Positions 48,301 through 55,058 of a stretch of 64,000 nt of DNA are shown here, one piece after another; position 1 is the first letter of the stretch; each line of letters begins with the position of its first letter. This stretch comes from Mycobacterium sp. OTB74 (GTDB taxonomy: Bacteria; Actinomycetota; Actinomycetes; Mycobacteriales; Mycobacteriaceae): the NCBI RefSeq assembly GCF_029892685.1, contig NZ_JARXVD010000003.1:310001-374000 (forward strand). Reading direction: 5' to 3'. A model generated the notes under the pieces. That model was not told the DNA's origin, did no database searches, and was given only the letters and a program-made list of their open reading frames with translations. The translations under genes were made by a program, and so were the position numbers.

Positions 48301-49142
48301 CCGGGCAGAAGATGCTGGCCGAGACGCGCGAACCTCCGCTGCCGATCGATCCCGAGCCGGTCCGAACGATTTTCCCCGGCCAAACCCCCGACAACTCAGG
48401 CTCCGACGCGATGACCGAGCTGATCCCGGCCGCCGGCCCGGCCGGCACCGTCTTCCTGCTGCCGCTCCCACCCGGCGTACCGCCGGACGATTTGCAGCTC
48501 TTCGGCTTTTGGACCTACGAGTTCCGCGTGGGCCACCGACCACTGCACGAGAGTCAAACGCCTCCCGCGCAGTGGTCGACCGCCCAGGGGCGCTTCGGCC
48601 GCGCTCTGCGGGTCAGCGGGATACAGCATCCGCCGCCCGAGCTCATCTGCTCGGCCAACCGCAGGGAAACGGGGATCGATGTGAGCGCCCCGTACGCGAC
48701 CACGGTGCTCAACGGGCGCCGGGTGTTCAGCGCAGCGGCGGGCGATCCGCGCACCGAAATCTGGTTCATGCTCTACGCGCAGGCGATGCAGGCCGACGGC
48801 ACCTCCTACCGAAACATCCTGCTCACCCACGCCCATGGAACCATGCCGACGTTGACACCGGTCATTGAGGAGACTCCGCGAGCCGCACACCCGTTCCCGG
48901 AGGACACGATCAACAGACGCCTGATCGAACTCGGCCTGCCCGAGACGAGCCCGCTGAGCGTCTTGGCCGTCGAACTGCTGCCCTTCGACGTTTTCCTGGA
49001 GGAGGTCGTCGTCCCGGTCGAGGGCTCGGGCTCGGGGACACCGCCGCCTCCAGCACCCACGCCCGACCCGCTCGGGGCCGACCTCGGTACCCGCCGGATC
49101 CTGCGCACCTCACCGCTCACCGCGCTGCCGTCGGTCTGCTGA
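45336..49142 (+). CDS. Giant protein of unknown function, 1268 residues (cassette gene 2)
   Basis: The second 3.8-kb frame is in the same operon; its ribosome site is weak (TAGGCG), so translation may depend on gene 1. There is no signal peptide or membrane segment. A stretch near residue 475 (LRYGADYDFRVRLVDLTGGG) looks like a fibronectin type III strand pair. Residues of about 945-1180 form the most protein-like, probably conserved block, with MLWIEFEQAIPDPDDTYFG, FGFWTYEFRVGH, STAQGRFGRALRVSGIQHPP and EIWFMLYAQAMQADG. A Gly/Ser/Pro linker (about 1230-1245) precedes a short tail. Family unknown. No catalytic motif that I can defend is present; a structural or binding role is more likely. 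Confidence 0.85.
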   Translation: MGIERLQLSLMAFPQSWTPAATPTGDATLAVNVLVLPVGDPRAPLGGGAAFAGTAIHVVVNICDKSAGLPTTVSTPLVGRPLVLTPPPVATTLFDQLFKQSVAKGMTPTTDPPSATTARIKKSLPASYTNAVAVEQPGPNTEVGDGYGCALRAQAPPPNTPAIGPDISIAWGQILSLTLRQPVLAQALGLVYPLTIPVPAGTLATGGFVYVTLDTRNPANPWVAQLSADSDFMHSYAAQLPALTSTARPLFAATLLPVVIPPATPSADLDHAQREAATYDDGFAQVVHSNQPTTIDAATLGADGTPPASDAGIQLGWDDEQITAWLNGQLDLLNVRADPSTHPAANVAEAPLGVQGYRVDVRPAGGQQSWSSLCEVIGTVGFTQQAYGGNAATPIDGELWLAPAPVRPTAGTPGHPNNDGNANPSWLPLYFALWTGGSLVLADPVVHMLATAFSATPTSNPVSPPPTPPNPRADLSAVPPLRYGADYDFRVRLVDLTGGGPGPGAQPVHAGAVPMTTVEFRRWVPPKALVVATDDNPQPYPAVPPAQRPIHTLSVRRPRIGYPEALFAGVDPATFALANLATLIAQARANGDVLDIADPDVGSFTVIVEAKMPVHDGGVAGTAANEVDGTYRVIYAVTFDFGVDPDSEITLTLDYTNVDDIGSMGPPAAGVTTLPIPTARDVRIRLQPQFDGKTNYYATGAPMTGPYRDYGVRQQAATEDVLFAGSAATQFSALYFQPGANIAQLLAQQLNLSQNALTLSGTPGQRTVFGASGALRHAISADDGAITFANQTELLGHWIVAITLQLKRDWTWDGFAQPSALNPGGSLKAALPSVSFTRDGQPIGTITVPRAIPTSTLQDPTATVERSFTQLVFFDAIDPKPAPGSFPAELNPVYTVTANCEAIAEVLSLPVTLPITTAPVLTPRIVATGVAESSYTRAADYSSTGSRTRMLWIEFEQAIPDPDDTYFGRVLAYGPDALLAGELGPTGTAGQKMLAETREPPLPIDPEPVRTIFPGQTPDNSGSDAMTELIPAAGPAGTVFLLPLPPGVPPDDLQLFGFWTYEFRVGHRPLHESQTPPAQWSTAQGRFGRALRVSGIQHPPPELICSANRRETGIDVSAPYATTVLNGRRVFSAAAGDPRTEIWFMLYAQAMQADGTSYRNILLTHAHGTMPTLTPVIEETPRAAHPFPEDTINRRLIELGLPETSPLSVLAVELLPFDVFLEEVVVPVEGSGSGTPPPPAPTPDPLGADLGTRRILRTSPLTALPSVC

Positions 49143-49543
49143 CATCAGACCTTCAACCAGTACGTTTCTGCTGGTCAAGGGCGACGCGCTAGAGATAGTA
49201 GGAAACGTAGGAAATTTAGTAAGAATTATGTGGAAATAACTTCCATATAGTTCCGCAGACCACCGCAGCCGTCCCAGTGCGGCGGGGCGTCCCGCGATTC
49301 CCGCGCGTCAGGCCGTGCGTGCCGGGGGAGGGGGTACCCCACCCGGCCGGCGCGTGGTGGGGTGGTGGGTGCGGCGTGCTGCGGCGTGGGGGCGATGCGG
49401 GCGGGTTTGGTGCCCGGCGATGCGGACGCGGGGTGGGCTGTGCGGGGGTGGTCCAACCAAACCGCCAAGACCCCGCTCTAGCGCCTCTCCCAGCACTCAT
49501 TCAGACACGCGGATGGTCACGCCCCGCGCGTACCGTCCGGTAC
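49143..49543. other. Non-coding stretch after the giant gene pair
   Basis: About 400 bases without a credible gene. An A/T-rich tract (about 49190-49250) is followed by a very G/C-rich one. A 94-codon minus-strand frame (49216-49500) is only Pro/Arg/Thr composition. Imperfect dyad CCTTcAACCAG / CTGGTcAAGG just after the gene 2 stop (about 49150-49180) may act as a terminator. Confidence 0.4.
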
Positions 49544-49768
49544 ATGTCCGGGTGGTCGTGGTTTACCGCCTATAGCGTGCGGCTGGCCGACGGGTGCCAC
49601 AGCACCATGCCTATGCACTGCCCCGCCTGCGGTCTGGAATGGAACACCAACGGCATCGCCCTGCCGATCCACACCAACGTCCGACGCGGTTGGGGATCGC
49701 CCCCACCCGTCAACGCCGTTGCCGCGGTGTTCTACGAGTGCTTGGGGTGCGGGCATTGCAGCTTATGA
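49544..49768 (+). CDS. Small putative zinc-ribbon protein
   Basis: The product is 74 residues from the ATG at 49544 (MSGWSWFTAYSVRLADGC). Two cysteine pairs, CPAC at about residue 26 and CLGCGHC at the end, could hold a zinc ion; WNTNGIALPIHTN lies between. No family recognised. It follows the giant cassette by 400 bp in the same direction. The next ORF begins almost at once. Confidence 0.5.
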   Translation: MSGWSWFTAYSVRLADGCHSTMPMHCPACGLEWNTNGIALPIHTNVRRGWGSPPPVNAVAAVFYECLGCGHCSL

Positions 49769-49783
49769 CGACCGCAAAGGTGA

Positions 49784-50182
49784 ATGGAACCGATTGCCTA
49801 CCGAATGCGTCTAACACCTATGCGCGCCATCGACACCATCGACAGAGACCTACGACTGCTGTCCGTGCTGCGGGTTGCGCTGCGCCACGACGGTCACCCC
49901 GTAGGCAGCGCGGCGATGGACCGGCTACTCGACGAACGCAATCAACTTGGAGCTGCGGACGCCAGCGCCTGGCATCAGTCGCATACTGATTGGCATGATC
50001 GCATTGACCGAACAGCAGATCATCGACGAAGTCTTCAGCAGACTTGTCGCGAAGTACAAAGAGGTCGAACCAGCCGAAGTCAAACGCATCGTGGTAGAGC
50101 AATACGCCCGATTCGAGGGCCGGCCAGTCCGCGACGACATCCCGTTGTTCGTGGAACGTCATGCCAAGGCAGAGCTGTCTAA
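49784..50182 (+). pseudogene. Possible small gene with decayed 3' end
   Basis: The frame opens MEPIAYRMRLTPMRAIDTI and its first 60 residues (RDLRLLSVLRVALRHDGHP, AAMDRLLDERNQL) look like a helical protein. From about 49990 on it overlaps the three-helix gene in another frame and becomes Arg/Ser-rich, so the natural C-terminus has probably been lost. Function unknown. Confidence 0.35.
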
Positions 50183-50228
50183 GCGTTGCTCCGCCGATCA
50201 TCTTCTTGCGGAAACTGTCGCTCAATAG
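49995..50228 (+). CDS. Small three-helix-bundle protein (DUF3562-like)
   Basis: The product is 77 residues from the ATG at 49995 (MIALTEQQIIDEVFSRLV). Two amphipathic helices are followed by RDDIPLFVERHAKAELSK. This pattern (TEQQIIDEV.., V..IV...YARFEGRPVRD..PLFVER.A) is shared by many small mycobacterial three-helix-bundle dimerisation proteins of unknown role. GCAT precedes the start and no strong ribosome site is seen. It is part of the disturbed right flank of the island. Confidence 0.6.
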   Translation: MIALTEQQIIDEVFSRLVAKYKEVEPAEVKRIVVEQYARFEGRPVRDDIPLFVERHAKAELSKRCSADHLLAETVAQ

Positions 50229-50405
50229 CCTTGAGCATTCGACCAACCGCACGCAGGTCAGCCTCAGTTGCACGGATCGCACGACTCTCACCATGCACGT
50301 CGTGAACCGATACGTCAGCGCAGCAAGACGCGCCTCCAGCTCGGATTTCTCTAGCTCGAGGAAGCCACGGTAATACCCGGCTTGCGCCGTGTCAGCGGCG
50401 TCATC
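50179..50405 (-). pseudogene. Frameshifted remnant of a small helical protein
   Basis: On the minus strand, DTAQAGYYRGFLELEKSEL plus EARLAALT continues after one frame change as HDVHGESRAIRATEADLRAV and GRMLKAIERQFPQEDDRRSN, then a stop at 50179. The charged helical character of both parts suggests one former protein of about 70 residues. No start codon remains in frame, as a stop lies just upstream. Confidence 0.35.
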
Positions 50406-50461
50406 TCATGGCCGCGGCCTGCACCCACCAAACGGTGTCCACCCGGGGTGGACAAACCCTC

Positions 50462-50498
50462 CATTGATTCGTCAAAGCTCAGGGGCCCGGAACCGTCT
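50462..50498. repeat. 37-bp direct repeat, copy A
   Basis: Begins CATTGATTCGTCAAAGCTC and ends GAACCGTCT. It matches copy B at 50939-50975 at 36 of 37 positions. On the minus strand both copies encode a C-terminal RRFRAPEL followed by TGA. Confidence 0.7.
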
Positions 50499-50504
50499 AC
50501 CGTG

Positions 50505-50566
50505 TTGTCGGCATGTTCTTCCGCTGGTTGTCGGCATGTTCTTCCGTGAAGTGGCATGTTCTTCCG
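50505..50566. repeat. Three near-identical short repeats in tandem
   Basis: The core GGCATGTTCTTCCG is present three times, starting at 50510, 50533 and 50553; the first two copies extend left with TTGTC. The spacing is 23 and 20 bases. This resembles an iteron array or the multiple terminal repeats of IS21-type elements. Confidence 0.6.
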
Positions 50567-50641
50567 CGAAGCTGTCACACCTGTCACGAATTCGGCTTAG
50601 CGTTGCCGGTGAGGTGGTTCGGGCGACGTGTGGGGGTTGCG

Positions 50642-50944
50642 ATGGATAACGAGCGGGTGTCCCTGTGGCGTGAGAGTGACGGCGCGGTCTGTATGTACTG
50701 TCGCCGGTTTCCGGCATGGGAGCGGACGTCCCAGCTGATCGGGCCGGACGGCCAGGTGGTGCAGTCCGACATTGAGAAGCGGTGCAGTAATCCGAGGTGC
50801 TTTGAGCTGCACGACACGTGGATGGCTGCGCCCGACCAGCTTCGTGGCGTCACGAAGGTGGCTGGTCACGGCTTAGCGGTGCTTTGTCACTTTTTATGGG
50901 CGTCCATAAAAATTATGGGCGTCCGCGGGCGGACACCGCATTGA
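50642..50944 (+). CDS. Hypothetical cysteine-rich protein
   Basis: The product is 100 residues from the ATG at 50642 (MDNERVSLWRESDGAVCMY). Four cysteines in two pairs (CMYC at about 17-20 and CSNPRC at about 50-55) suggest a zinc site. The C-terminal part (GHGLAVLCHFLWASIKIMG) is hydrophobic. No family recognised. The gene is enclosed by the two 37-bp direct repeats, with the triple repeat just upstream, so gene and repeats may have moved as one unit. Confidence 0.45.
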   Translation: MDNERVSLWRESDGAVCMYCRRFPAWERTSQLIGPDGQVVQSDIEKRCSNPRCFELHDTWMAAPDQLRGVTKVAGHGLAVLCHFLWASIKIMGVRGRTPH

Positions 50945-50975
50945 TTCGTCAAAGCTCAGGGGCCCTGAACCGTCT
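50939..50975. repeat. 37-bp direct repeat, copy B
   Basis: Partner of copy A at 50462-50498, 477 bp away, with one mismatch. A partial third copy (CATGATTCGTCAAG) is at about 50999. Confidence 0.7.
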
Positions 50976-51068
50976 GCGGTTGCAGGTGGGCAGCCCGCAT
51001 GATTCGTCAAGCGGACTACCGCGGTATCCACGGTAGGCTTCCTCGATCGCGGCCCGGTCGATGGTCAT
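50949..51068 (-). CDS. Possible 39-residue peptide containing repeat B
   Basis: The ATG at 51068 opens MTIDRAAIEEAYRGYRGSPL, followed by DESCGLPTCNRRRFRAPEL and a stop inside direct repeat B. Since copy A carries the same RRFRAPEL end, this looks like the 3' end of a gene duplicated with the repeat. It may be a remnant rather than a working gene. Confidence 0.3.
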   Translation of the reverse strand: MTIDRAAIEEAYRGYRGSPLDESCGLPTCNRRRFRAPEL

Positions 51069-51193
51069 ACTGGAACACTAGTTCGAACCACCGACAAGAA
51101 TCGGCGCTGGATGTGACGCTAGTTAGCTACCGTGACCAGCGCAAACAAAGTGACCAAAGTTTTTGAGAGGGCCAAGCGCCGGGGCTGAGCAGG

Positions 51194-51853
51194 TCAGCTC
51201 GTCTGCGCAGCCTTACGCCGCTTGTACCACTCCCAGATCATCGGGGACACGGACGCCACGGCGATCAGGATGAAGATCGGGTCGAGCAGCTTCTGCACGA
51301 TCTCGAACTGGCCCAGCCCGTAGCCCAGCAGCGTCATACCGCAGCCCCACACCACGGCACCGATGACGTTGTACAGGGTGAACGAGGTATGGCCCATCTT
51401 GGCCGCGCCGGCGGTGATGGGTGCCAGCGTCCGGACGATCGGCACGAACCGAGCCAGCAGGATGGCGAACGGGCCACGCTGCTCGAAGAAGGCATGCGCC
51501 TCCTCCAGGTACTTCTGCTTGAGGAAGCGGGCATCGGGCTTGAACATCTCGACGCCGATGAAGCGACCGATGAAGTAGCCGATCTGGCCGCCGAGGATTG
51601 CCGCGATCGGGACGGTGACCAGCAGCAACCAGATGTTGAATTGGTCGTGCAACTCGGTGTTCGCGTGCGTGGCGGTGCCGGCGGCCAGCATGCCCGCGAC
51701 GAACAGCAGAGTGTCGCCGGGCAGGACCGGGAACAGGATTCCTGATTCGATGAAGATGACCACCAGCAGCCCGACCAGTGCCCAGGGGCCGAAGTAGCCG
51801 AGCAAGGTCATCGGGTCGAGAATGCCCGGCATGGCGGCGATGGTGGTCGTCAT
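51194..51853 (-). CDS. DedA-family membrane protein
   Basis: The 219-residue inner-membrane protein has the DedA/VTT pattern: re-entrant glutamate region FIESGILFPVLPGDTLLF near residue 35, the arginine motif ARFVPIVRTLAPITAG near residue 130, and four to five membrane segments. DedA proteins are thought to move lipid carriers across the membrane. The gene matches Rv0364 beside fba, so this is the first core gene to the right of the island. It diverges from the alcohol dehydrogenase gene 68 bp away. Confidence 0.9.
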   Translation of the reverse strand: MTTTIAAMPGILDPMTLLGYFGPWALVGLLVVIFIESGILFPVLPGDTLLFVAGMLAAGTATHANTELHDQFNIWLLLVTVPIAAILGGQIGYFIGRFIGVEMFKPDARFLKQKYLEEAHAFFEQRGPFAILLARFVPIVRTLAPITAGAAKMGHTSFTLYNVIGAVVWGCGMTLLGYGLGQFEIVQKLLDPIFILIAVASVSPMIWEWYKRRKAAQTS

Positions 51854-51921
51854 GAGGCCCCAAGATACCGGGGTTTACTTACTACCCAGCCAACAGTCGG
51901 ATACGGGCCTATCGTCAGCCC

Positions 51922-52935
51922 ATGGCCACTCACAAGGCAGTTCACGTCGCACAAGCCAACGCCCCGCTCACCCTGGCGGACGTGGAGACCGTGTCGCCGC
52001 CGCGCGATCACGTCCGCATTGCCGTCGCCGCGTGCGGCGTGTGCGGCACCGACCGCGAGTTTTATGCGGGGCACTTTCCCGGATTGTCCTGGCCGATAAC
52101 CCTCGGCCACGAGATCGCGGGCACGGTGGCCGAGGTCGGCGACGGGGTCGAGGACTTCGCTGTTGGCGACCGCGTGGCGGTCGGCTGGTTCGGCGGCAAT
52201 TGCAATCGCTGCGTGCCCTGTCGCCGGGGCTATTTCATGCAATGCGAGCGCATGCAGGTGCCCAGCTGGCAGTACCCGGGCGGCTACGCCGAGTCGGTCA
52301 CCGCGCCGGTAACGGCGCTGGCTCGGATTCCGGACGGGTTCTCGTTCGCCGAGGCCGCCCCGATGGGGTGCGCGGGGGTGACGACGTTCAACGGGTTGCG
52401 CAAGACCCGCGCCAAGGCCGGCGACCTGGTCGCGGTGATCGGCATCGGCGGACTCGGCCACCTAGGGGTGCAGTTCTCCCGGGCGATGGGGTTCGAGACG
52501 GTCGCGATCGCCCGCGGTCCGGAGCGGGAGGCCGCCGCCAAGGAACTCGGTGCCCACCACTACATCGACTCGAACACGTCCGATGTCGCCGCCGAACTCC
52601 AGCGGCTCGGCGGGGCGGCGGTGGTGCTCGCGACCGCGGCGAGCTCGAAGGCGATGGGTGCCACCGTCGGAGGGCTCGGACCGGAGGGCGAACTCGTCAC
52701 CGTCGGCGTGACGCCCGAGCTCTTGCCGACCAGCCCGCTCGACCTCATCAATGGTGGCCTGTCGGTCACCGGGCATCCGTCGGGCACTTCACGCGATGTC
52801 GAGGAGACTTTGCATTTCGCCGCGCTGACGGGCGTGCGCGCCGTCATCGAGGAACGACCGCTCGCGCAGGCCGCCGAGGCCTTCGAGCGCATGAACAGCG
52901 GACACGCGCGCTACCGAGTGGTGCTGACCGTCTGA
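51922..52935 (+). CDS. Zinc-dependent alcohol dehydrogenase
   Basis: This is a 337-residue medium-chain dehydrogenase. The catalytic zinc ligands are Cys in ACGVCGTD (about residues 37-44) and the His-Glu of LGHEIAGTV. The structural zinc site is CNRCVPCRRGYFMQC. The NAD(P) motif is GIGGLGHLG (about residues 174-182). The start ATG is at 51922. It lies between dedA and fba, where M. tuberculosis has no counterpart, so it is a lineage-specific insertion next to the island edge. Substrate unknown; small alcohols or aldehydes are typical. Confidence 0.9.
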   Translation: MATHKAVHVAQANAPLTLADVETVSPPRDHVRIAVAACGVCGTDREFYAGHFPGLSWPITLGHEIAGTVAEVGDGVEDFAVGDRVAVGWFGGNCNRCVPCRRGYFMQCERMQVPSWQYPGGYAESVTAPVTALARIPDGFSFAEAAPMGCAGVTTFNGLRKTRAKAGDLVAVIGIGGLGHLGVQFSRAMGFETVAIARGPEREAAAKELGAHHYIDSNTSDVAAELQRLGGAAVVLATAASSKAMGATVGGLGPEGELVTVGVTPELLPTSPLDLINGGLSVTGHPSGTSRDVEETLHFAALTGVRAVIEERPLAQAAEAFERMNSGHARYRVVLTV

Positions 52936-53021
52936 GCGGTCCTAAGTGGCCCCGGGTGAGCCGTGCCACCCGCGATTGCAATACTGGCCTGGACTGCACG
53001 GTTTCGCTGAGAGGAATGTCC

Positions 53022-54059
53022 ATGCCCATCGCCACGCCAGAGGTCTACGCAGAGATGCTGGCCCGCGCCAAGGAGCACTCGTTCGCGTTCCCGGCGATCA
53101 ACTGCACATCGTCGGAAACCATCAATGCCGCCATCAAGGGCTTCGCGGATGCCGGCAGTGACGGCATCATCCAATTCTCCACTGGCGGAGCCGAATTCGG
53201 TTCGGGCCTGGGCGTCAAGGACATGGTCACCGGTGCGGTCGCGCTGGCCGAGTTCGCACACATCGTCGCCGCCAAGTACGACATCACCGTCGCGCTGCAC
53301 ACCGACCACTGTCCCAAGGACAAGCTCGACACCTATGTGCGCCCGCTGCTGGCCATTTCCGCCGAGCGCGTCGCCAAGGGCCAGAACCCGCTGTTCCAGT
53401 CGCACATGTGGGACGGCTCCGCCGTTCCGATCGATGAGAACCTGCAGATCGCCCAGGAGCTGCTGAAGCTGACGTCGGCCGCAAAGATCATCCTCGAGGT
53501 TGAGATCGGCGTCGTCGGTGGCGAGGAGGACGGTGTCGTCGGCGCGATCGACGAGAAGTTGTACACCACGCCCGAGGACTTTGAGAAGACCATCGACGCG
53601 CTGGGGGCCGGTGAGCATGGCCAGTACCTGCTGGCCGCGACCTTCGGCAACGTGCACGGCGTCTACAAGCCGGGCAACGTCAAGCTCAAGCCCGAGGTGC
53701 TGGCCGAGGGCCAGAAGGTGGCCGCCGCCAAGCTCGGATTGCCTTCTGACGCAAAGCCTTTCGACTTCGTCTTCCACGGTGGCTCGGGTTCGCTGAAGTC
53801 GGAGATCGAGGATTCGCTGCGTTACGGCGTGGTGAAGATGAACGTCGACACCGATACCCAGTACGCCTTCACCCGCCCGCTGGCCGCACACATGTTCACC
53901 AACTACGACGGTGTGTTGAAGGTCGACGGCGAGGTCGGCGACAAGAAGGTCTACGATCCGCGCAGCTACCTGAAGAAGGCTGAGGCGTCGATGACCGCGC
54001 GTGTCATCGAGGCTTGCAATGACCTGCACAGCACCAGCCGGAGCGTGTCTGCCGGCTAG
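53022..54059 (+). CDS. fba: Class II fructose-bisphosphate aldolase
   Basis: The product is 345 residues from the ATG at 53022 (MPIATPEVYAEMLARAKEHS); a longer frame through the dehydrogenase gene is rejected, and an ATG six bases earlier is possible. Class II zinc motifs are present: ALHTDHCPKDKLD (zinc-binding His), EIGVVGGEEDG, VHGVYKPGNV and FHGGSGSLKSEI. It cleaves fructose 1,6-bisphosphate in glycolysis and gluconeogenesis. Near identity to M. tuberculosis Fba (Rv0363c) and the adjacent dedA confirm it. Confidence 0.96.
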   Translation: MPIATPEVYAEMLARAKEHSFAFPAINCTSSETINAAIKGFADAGSDGIIQFSTGGAEFGSGLGVKDMVTGAVALAEFAHIVAAKYDITVALHTDHCPKDKLDTYVRPLLAISAERVAKGQNPLFQSHMWDGSAVPIDENLQIAQELLKLTSAAKIILEVEIGVVGGEEDGVVGAIDEKLYTTPEDFEKTIDALGAGEHGQYLLAATFGNVHGVYKPGNVKLKPEVLAEGQKVAAAKLGLPSDAKPFDFVFHGGSGSLKSEIEDSLRYGVVKMNVDTDTQYAFTRPLAAHMFTNYDGVLKVDGEVGDKKVYDPRSYLKKAEASMTARVIEACNDLHSTSRSVSAG

Positions 54060-54079
54060 ACCAGTTGGGCAGTGGCCAC

Positions 54080-54526
54080 TTATGACACGTGAATTGCGAA
54101 ATTCTGTGTCGTAGGTGGCCATTCGGCGTTTAGGGCCGAGTTCTTGTGCGTCAGCATCACGGTGGCCAGGATGGCCACCGCCGTGATCGCTGCGATCACC
54201 AGGACGAGCGCGATCACCCAGCCCCAGCTGCGTCGGTTGCGCGGCGTCTTGATGGTCCCCGGGATCACCTGAGACCCCGCCGGTGGCATCAGCTCGGTCT
54301 CCGGATCGGGCACCGGATTGATGATCTGGGTGTTGCCGTCGAAGCTGGACGGCGCGGTGTAGCGACGCACCAGGATGGCCGGATCAGTATCCGGGTCGGC
54401 GGCGGGTTCGAAGACTTCGGTTATTTCGGCTTCGGCAGCTGCGAATTCCGCATCCCGGCCACGCCCCGTCTTACCGCGATCGCGGTTCGGCCCGGAAGGG
54501 TTCGAGGTCGCGGCTGGGTTAGACAT
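54080..54526 (-). CDS. Single-pass membrane protein, possibly shortened
   Basis: The product is 148 residues from the ATG at 54526 (MSNPAATSNPSGPNRDRGK), behind GGGAGGA. A long polar N-terminal part is followed by one membrane helix at about residues 101-126 (WGWVIALVLVIAAITAVAI is its core) and only about 22 residues beyond. Its place matches Rv0361, which is roughly 275 residues with a sizeable outer domain. Here the outer domain is missing or was never present. It is convergent with fba. Confidence 0.6.
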   Translation of the reverse strand: MSNPAATSNPSGPNRDRGKTGRGRDAEFAAAEAEITEVFEPAADPDTDPAILVRRYTAPSSFDGNTQIINPVPDPETELMPPAGSQVIPGTIKTPRNRRSWGWVIALVLVIAAITAVAILATVMLTHKNSALNAEWPPTTQNFAIHVS

Positions 54527-54643
54527 GAGGGTGATCGTCCTCCCGGTCTTGAACGTCTCCAGCATCGCGCTCGACTTCTGCGCAGGAGCATAATCGCCCG
54601 ACTCCGGTAATACGTCGATCGACTGCACGGCACAATAGCGGTC

Positions 54644-55057
54644 ATGACACGAATGGGTGATCTGCTGGGACCTGAGCCGGTGCTGCTGCCTGGTGACATC
54701 GAGGCCGAGGACGATCTGGACGCCGGCAAGGACGCGACTGCAGTCGCTGCGGCGCATCCGTCGGCATCGGTGGCGTGGGCGGCGTTGGCGGAGGCTGCGC
54801 TTGCTGCCGACCAGCCGGTCACCGCATATGCGTACGCCCGTACCGGGTACCACCGGGGCCTGGATCAGCTGCGCCGTAACGGCTGGAAGGGCTTTGGGCC
54901 CGTGCCGTTTTCGCACGAACCGAACCGTGGATTCCTGCGCTGCGTAGCCGCACTGGCTCGGGCCGCCGAGTCCATCGGCGAGCACGACGAGTACCTGCGC
55001 TGCCTCGAACTGCTCGAGGACTGCGACCCCGCAGCGCGCGCCGAGTTGGGTCTCTAA
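54644..55057 (+). CDS. DUF3151 protein
   Basis: The 137-residue soluble protein starts MTRMGDLLGPEPVLLPGD. It has helical repeats such as HPSASVAWAALAEAALA and TAYAYARTGYHRGLDQLRRN, the TPR-like pattern of DUF3151, and ends CLELLEDCDPAARAELGL. It matches Rv0360c, conserved in actinobacteria with no known role. It diverges from the membrane protein gene before it, and its stop is one base from the convergent CDF gene end. Confidence 0.88.
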   Translation: MTRMGDLLGPEPVLLPGDIEAEDDLDAGKDATAVAAAHPSASVAWAALAEAALAADQPVTAYAYARTGYHRGLDQLRRNGWKGFGPVPFSHEPNRGFLRCVAALARAAESIGEHDEYLRCLELLEDCDPAARAELGL

Positions 55058-55058
55058 C

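Noticed and set aside
49216..49500. 94-codon minus-strand frame after the giant pair
   Set aside because: Composition is almost only Pro, Arg, Thr and Gly, there is no ribosome site, and it mirrors a very GC-rich stretch.
50505..50566. CRISPR-like array
   Set aside because: Only three short copies with 6-9-base gaps, no spacers of normal size and no cas genes.
51061..51110. GTTCGAAC-like tRNA T-loop motif
   Set aside because: No acceptor, D or anticodon arms could be folded around it on either strand; no tRNA gene was found in the window.
51822..53021. Long frame reaching from before the alcohol dehydrogenase into fba
   Set aside because: The part before MPIATPEV is Arg/Gly-rich shadow of the dehydrogenase gene in another frame; fba starts at 53022.
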